A DNA stretch of 64,000 nucleotides. Source: Voacanga thouarsii. Lineage: Eukaryota > Streptophyta > Magnoliopsida > Gentianales > Apocynaceae. The translations under genes and the position numbers were made by a program. Position 1 is the stretch's first letter; each line of letters starts with the position of its first letter. The notes beneath the pieces were generated by a model. It worked only from the letters and a program-made list of their open reading frames with translations. It had not been told where the DNA came from and made no database searches. Positions 59,389 through 64,000 of the stretch are shown piece by piece. The DNA lies in assembly GCA_026120185.1 (NCBI GenBank), contig JANUWF010001614.1, positions 3,025,501 through 3,089,500 of the forward strand, written 5' to 3'.

Positions 59389-61050
59389 GTATTATTTTAC
59401 TATCATTATCAAAATTATCCTCATTATTAATATTGATATCAAAATTCTAGTGTGATAAAATATCAAATAATATCATTTGATCCATTACTTAGCATTAATA
59501 AACTGCTGCTTATTAATATCTTTCAACTATTAATTGGTCACTATTTTCTAAAGGAAAAGATAAAATATAACTTACCAGTTATTATATATGATATGAAGTT
59601 TATTATCTATAAAATTGTTATCGAATACTATAAACAATTATTTTTATTTACTAATTATTAAAAAGCACATTACTTATTTGTATGGGACATTATTTGTAAT
59701 ATATTAGTTGGCTATTATTGGATGTTGTTGTCAATAGGAGTTAATGAATATTAGGTTGTGGTTATATAGTTGTAAATACTTGGTGATTGGATATATATTT
59801 TCATTTGTGTCAAGCTATGTTAAGAATAATGACTAGTAGGTACCGATTGGGAATTTGCTAAAGTTAGGTGAAATATAGGAATTAGAGTTAAATATATGCT
59901 TATATACTTGAGATACATGTTGTCGGCTAATATTAAAATGTAATTTGTATTTACCCAAACGGGACTAGGTTTTATTGATCAAGACTTTAGGAGATTTTAT
60001 CCGTGAGATAGAAGGACCAAGTAAGTCATTGCATAAAACTATTTACTAAACTAAGGTGCTCTTCCAAGTTAAATGTGATGTTTACTATAAAGTTATTCTT
60101 TGTTTACAATTATGGATATTCTGCATCTTCTGTCAAAACCAAAATAGTTTTAAGCAAGCAAAGGTTTCCCAAAGCAAAATGTTAAGTTTTTTAAATCAGA
60201 TTTTTAACTCAAACTTTTTAGAACCATAATTACAATTTCAATGTAACGCATTTTGTTGAATTTCTCTCAAGTGGGACAAACTTAACATTGAGTACTCAAT
60301 AAGGGTAGGCTAATAGTACTAGCCTTAGAAAGTTAGAGTAAGTCTTTTGGCAAGAGGTCACCTCTAGAAGATTAGCTCTACTTGACAAGGCGATAGTACT
60401 AGTTAGTTAAGTCGGTCTGTGCTAGCAACTTAGTCCATGTGGACTATTTTTCTTTGGAGTGGGCAATCAGTAAGTTAGGATGTAGAGATGGATAAGTATC
60501 TCATCCAGTGGGCCAATCACCCACTTGTATTATAATGCAGGGTTTTACAATAGTGGTCATAATGTAGGATTTCATAGTCACATTTGTTTTGAGTGGTTTG
60601 TTTCTTTTCGAAAAGTATACTTTTATTTGAAATGTTGATACAAAATGCCACTCAATGTTCAAAATTAACTATTTTGACTTGCAAACTTTTTATTGTATTT
60701 TTTCAAAAATTGCATTCATGAAATACTTCTTTATTTGATATGAGTACACACATGACTTACTGGGAAATATTCCTCATCACGTTTTATGGCACATTTTTAG
60801 GATGATCCTGCTTTGAAGGTTGAGTTGCCTTGTGACTTAAAGATCTCAATTTGATTTGATTGTATTTGTTTCTTGGAGGATTTATTGTTTCTATTTTAAA
60901 ACTTGTATAAATACTATTTTTAGGTTGTAATGAGTTTTGAATATTGGATTATTTCTTGTATTTTTTTTACCTGGTTATAAAGACCCCTTATCCTAAGGAC
61001 AAGGCGACATCCCCGCCCCTTTTATGGTATGTAGGTAGTAGAGTGTTACT

Positions 61051-63084
61051 GTGCTAAATTTAAAGAGTGAAGAAAATCATAAAGTAGAAGAATAAGGTCT
61101 CAACGTAGGATACATAGTCAACGTGGAAGTGTTATAGGAAAGTAGGTTTGACATTGAGGAGTTTGATGAAGAGCAATTGCAAACACTGAATGAAATTCCT
61201 AAAGTTGCCTTAGATAACCTAGTCTTTGGGAAAAAGCTTGCAACAACAGTAAAGAAGTGGAGTAAGAGTTTTGGTACGAAGAGGTTGAAAAGAAAGAGGA
61301 AAGAAACGATGCCTTAAAGAGTGTGCCTTTATCTAGGAAATCTCCATAGCAGCTTCCAATCCTTTATTCAGTGTATCTATACATGATATCTTAAGTTCTT
61401 CTTATACCAGAGTAAATATGGATATAGACCCAAATATTTTCTCGGACTCTTGGAAGGTCTTTACACGCTTCTCTATTTACAAACTCGGTGAATCTTTTGT
61501 AATAGTCGAGCACAAGGTAGTGCAGGATTATGAATCCCCTAATAAAGCATGAGTAACATTCTGCTAATACCAATAAGTTCCATCTCCCGTGATATCCTTA
61601 AAAGGTAATACCCTACACCAAAATGGATTTATCTTATTCTTATCCTTAGGTACCACATGTCTTGGAAGTAAAACTGCCTTTGACTAAAATTTTCACTTAC
61701 CAATCTAGTTAAGAATTTATGTCCACCATATGTTGTCAAAACTAATTTCAACTATTCCAAGCCTAACAGTATAACCACAAAAAAAATTCTTCTCTAAGCA
61801 AATGTAAGGTGGCCAATTTCATTAACAATATATTAAAAAAGACCTTTATCCACTCGAATATACACCAAACTCATACCACATGAGTACATCAACTAATGAA
61901 GCTTGAGTTTCTTAGCATTCCTTCACCAATACCCTATGATCCCTTGTACTTGATATAGAGCACCATACTTCCATTACCTCACTTCCTCTACAATTAATCA
62001 CATCCAACCAATCTATAAAAATACACTATCCTGTCTCTATAATTATCCTAAGCTCCATCATTCGTCTAATATGTTATCATAATCCTTAAAGAATACACAA
62101 ATTACATTCCTTGGCAAATTTATTTCGCCAACTAGAACTTTTACATCCCAAAAAATCTTATGAATTCTACCTCCAAGTATGGAAGAGTGTACCTATAATT
62201 TATAAGCCAATTCCCAATCACCACGATTTAAGCGAGTGGTACACTACACCATATATAAAATGTGTGGTACTAAGATCAAAGAGCCTATTCCTATAAATAA
62301 TTAAAATAGAAAGCTTACCATGCTGCATCCAATCTCAAGTCCCCTCTGCTTGACGCAAATACTTTGGTCTTCACTCGCAGCCTTGACTTATTTCCTTTAT
62401 TAGTTGCATTTCCTTAGTTGTTGATTATGTTGGTGAGATAGAATTTGTTTTCTTAGGTCGGAATAACATTTCTAAGTGCCTTTCTTAGAATAATATGGTT
62501 GCAAGTGTTATAATAACATTGAGACCGCACCTTCTTACAACAATGGTCACATTCTTATTACTAATGCATACAGGAAATGCTCATGTACTAACTAAATACT
62601 AAAGACAAGTCAAATGACATACTAAAAAGAAAGAGCAGCAATTTTCATATAAAGTATTTGCACGCTAGATTTAAAGCAGTTAAGAAAATTTTCAAAAGTA
62701 ATAATCTCACCGAATATCATCTATTGCTTGCATGAACATATAACTCCTAAAAGAAATAGATATTGTACTTGATACTTGTATTTCATAAACATATTTTGTA
62801 AAAAAATAAGTATATATCTAAAATATAAGAATTTATGCAATTATGGCAAGCAAAAGCAATAATAATATTTCATGAATGTGTATTATTATTTTTAACTCAT
62901 GAAGCCTTTGTATATTAAATGAGTTAAAGAAACTTTGAACCTAATTGGCTATAAGAGATAAGCAACTAACATATGAAAAGAAAATGTTTTACAAAGGAAA
63001 GGAATATCACACGGATATCCTTATTTCATAGCAAAATATCTTTAAATGAATAGAAAACCATCAAGTAAATGACCAAGTACTAAA
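61051..63084. other. Unassigned DNA right of element G
   Basis: No LTR ends or known domains were recognised. At about 61140-61315 a plus-strand frame of some 57 codons is acidic then lysine/arginine-rich ('FDIEEFDEEQLQTLNEIPKV', then 'KRLKRKRKETMP'). It has no start and I do not recognise it. The rest is AT-rich with short frames only. It may be worn element sequence or host intergenic DNA. Confidence 0.4.
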
Positions 63085-63770
63085 TTTATTTAGTCCATCT
63101 AAGAAAGAAGAAAGGTCCATCTAAGTGTGGCTTTCCAAGATTTGATTGGAACCTGCTCATCATGATTAATGCATATGAGATATCTGGTCAGGTGCATAAC
63201 ATGGCATACATAATAGATCTTATAGTAGAAGCATATAGTATCTTATTCATGCGCTCTTGTTTATCCTTCGTTGAAGGACTTTGTGATTTGCTAAACTTAA
63301 TGCTATGTGACATAGGCAAGAAACCTCTATTTGATTCTTAGATACTAAATCTTTTCAGTACTTTATCAATATATGCATTTTGAGTTAGGCCAATTAGCTT
63401 TCTAGATCTATCTCTATAGATCCTAATGCCTAAAATATAAGCAGCTTTACCAAAATCTTTTATCGAGAAACAATTTCCCAACCATGTCTTTACACATTAT
63501 AAAGTTGAAATGTCATTTCCAATAAGTAAAATGTCATCAACATAGAGCACTAAAAAGGCAATTACATTCCCATTTGTTTTCTTATAGATACAAGGTTTAT
63601 CTTTATTTTTAATAAAGTTAAATTCTTTAATTTTTTTTATCAAAAATGAATATTCCAACTTCGATATGCTTATTTTAACCCATAAATAGATATTTATAGT
63701 TTGCACACTTTACTAGAATTCGAATGATTAACAAAATCCTCAAGTTATATCATATATACATCCCCAAGTA
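63085..63770 (-). pseudogene. Copia RT fragment, minus strand
   Basis: On the minus strand: 'EDFVNHSNSSKVCKL', 'SIYGLK', then 'FNFIKNKDKPCIYKK', 'AFLVLYVDDILLIGND' with YVDD (about 63530-63545), 'TWLGNCFSIKDFGKAAYILG', 'SKSQSPSTKDKQERMNKI' and 'MYAMLCT.PDISYAL' down to about 63130. This is the C-terminal two thirds of a copia RT, of the same broad type as B but not the same family. Stops replace glutamines in 'MIQPE' and 'LKQAY' (CAA to TAA). It is cut at both ends, with no LTR or RNase H nearby. Confidence 0.88.
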
Positions 63771-64000
63771 AGTTTCTAAAGGTTTAAAAGGGGGAAGCAA
63801 AGCACGCAGCTGAAGCAAAAACTGGAAAACTGACGAACAAGAAACACACAGGCCTGAGCCGGCACCAATTCCGGCGGCATAGCCGGGCCTAGTCATGGCC
63901 TGGCGGAACTCCAACGCAAAATTTTTTTTACCTCTTTTTCTCGTTCTCATAATTGGCTCCATCGGAATGTGTGAAACTGGGGTAGGAGCACTAGTGGAAA
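63771..64000. other. Unassigned, GC-richer right edge
   Basis: It follows the RT fragment abruptly. It contains 'ccggcaccaattccggcggcatagccgggcc' (63859-63889), GC-rich compared with the neighbours. A 70-codon minus-strand frame (63750-63962) shows no domain. It may be the edge of another element. Confidence 0.3.

Noticed and set aside
61391..61573. 60-codon minus-strand frame as a gene
   Set aside because: No recognisable domain and no supporting context; a frame of this length is expected by chance.

Overview
The window is plant nuclear DNA, almost certainly from an angiosperm. It is AT-rich intergenic heterochromatin built almost entirely of nested LTR retrotransposons. The evidence is Ty1/copia and Ty3/gypsy domains typical of plants (UBN2-type gag, CCHC knuckles, copia DDE integrase and YVDD reverse transcriptase, chromovirus chromodomains, an Athila-like protease), tRNA-Met and tRNA-Asp-type primer sites, LTRs with TG...CA ends, and 5-bp target-site duplications (TSDs). 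I found no host protein gene, rRNA, functional tRNA or CRISPR array. Every retroelement reading frame is broken by stops or frameshifts.

Layout, left to right. (1) 1-5564: a gypsy LTR of family G, entered by a 1344-bp solo LTR of copia family A (TSD CTTAG) and carrying a 174-bp near-perfect palindrome. (2) 5565-17502: an Athila-like gypsy, H (minus strand). Its gag end and protease lie at 5972-7140, its primer site at 15799-15816 and its 5' LTR at 15824-17502. H is split by a copia solo LTR, I (7349-15662), which is itself split by a deleted gypsy chromovirus, D (7702-14549, TSD TCTTG). (3) 17503-18575: unassigned DNA with a 199-bp tandem duplication. (4) 18576-21153: the 3' end of a second minus-strand chromovirus, E. 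It is cut by copia LTR F, which holds solo LTR C1 (21337-23072, TSD AAACC). (5) 23382-30177: a SIRE-like copia element, A, with a 5' LTR, gag and pol but no 3' LTR. (6) 30178-41165: copia element B1 (plus strand) with a truncated 5' LTR; its 3' LTR holds solo LTR C2 (37952-39696, TSD CAATA). (7) 41166-61050: gypsy element G (plus strand). It has gag, relics of protease, RT, integrase and chromodomain, and a 4.56-kb 3' LTR. Its gag is split by the complete copia element B' (minus strand, 42103-51991). A piece of G-family LTR sits inside its protease region. (8) 61051-64000: unassigned DNA with a copia RT fragment at 63085-63770.

The TSDs and nesting give a relative history: H was entered by I, then D; E by F, then C1; G by B'; B1 by C2; the left G LTR by solo A. 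Four solo LTRs (A, C1, C2, I) and several internal deletions show active DNA loss by recombination. B1 and B' belong to the same family and face each other tail to tail. This creates an inverted LTR pair that read-through transcription could fold into double-stranded RNA. Recurrent oddities include a tRNA-like segment in the chromovirus LTRs, a cluster of GCCGAC motifs in the D LTR, a stop-ATG junction shared by both B copies, and an antisense open frame in the B leader.
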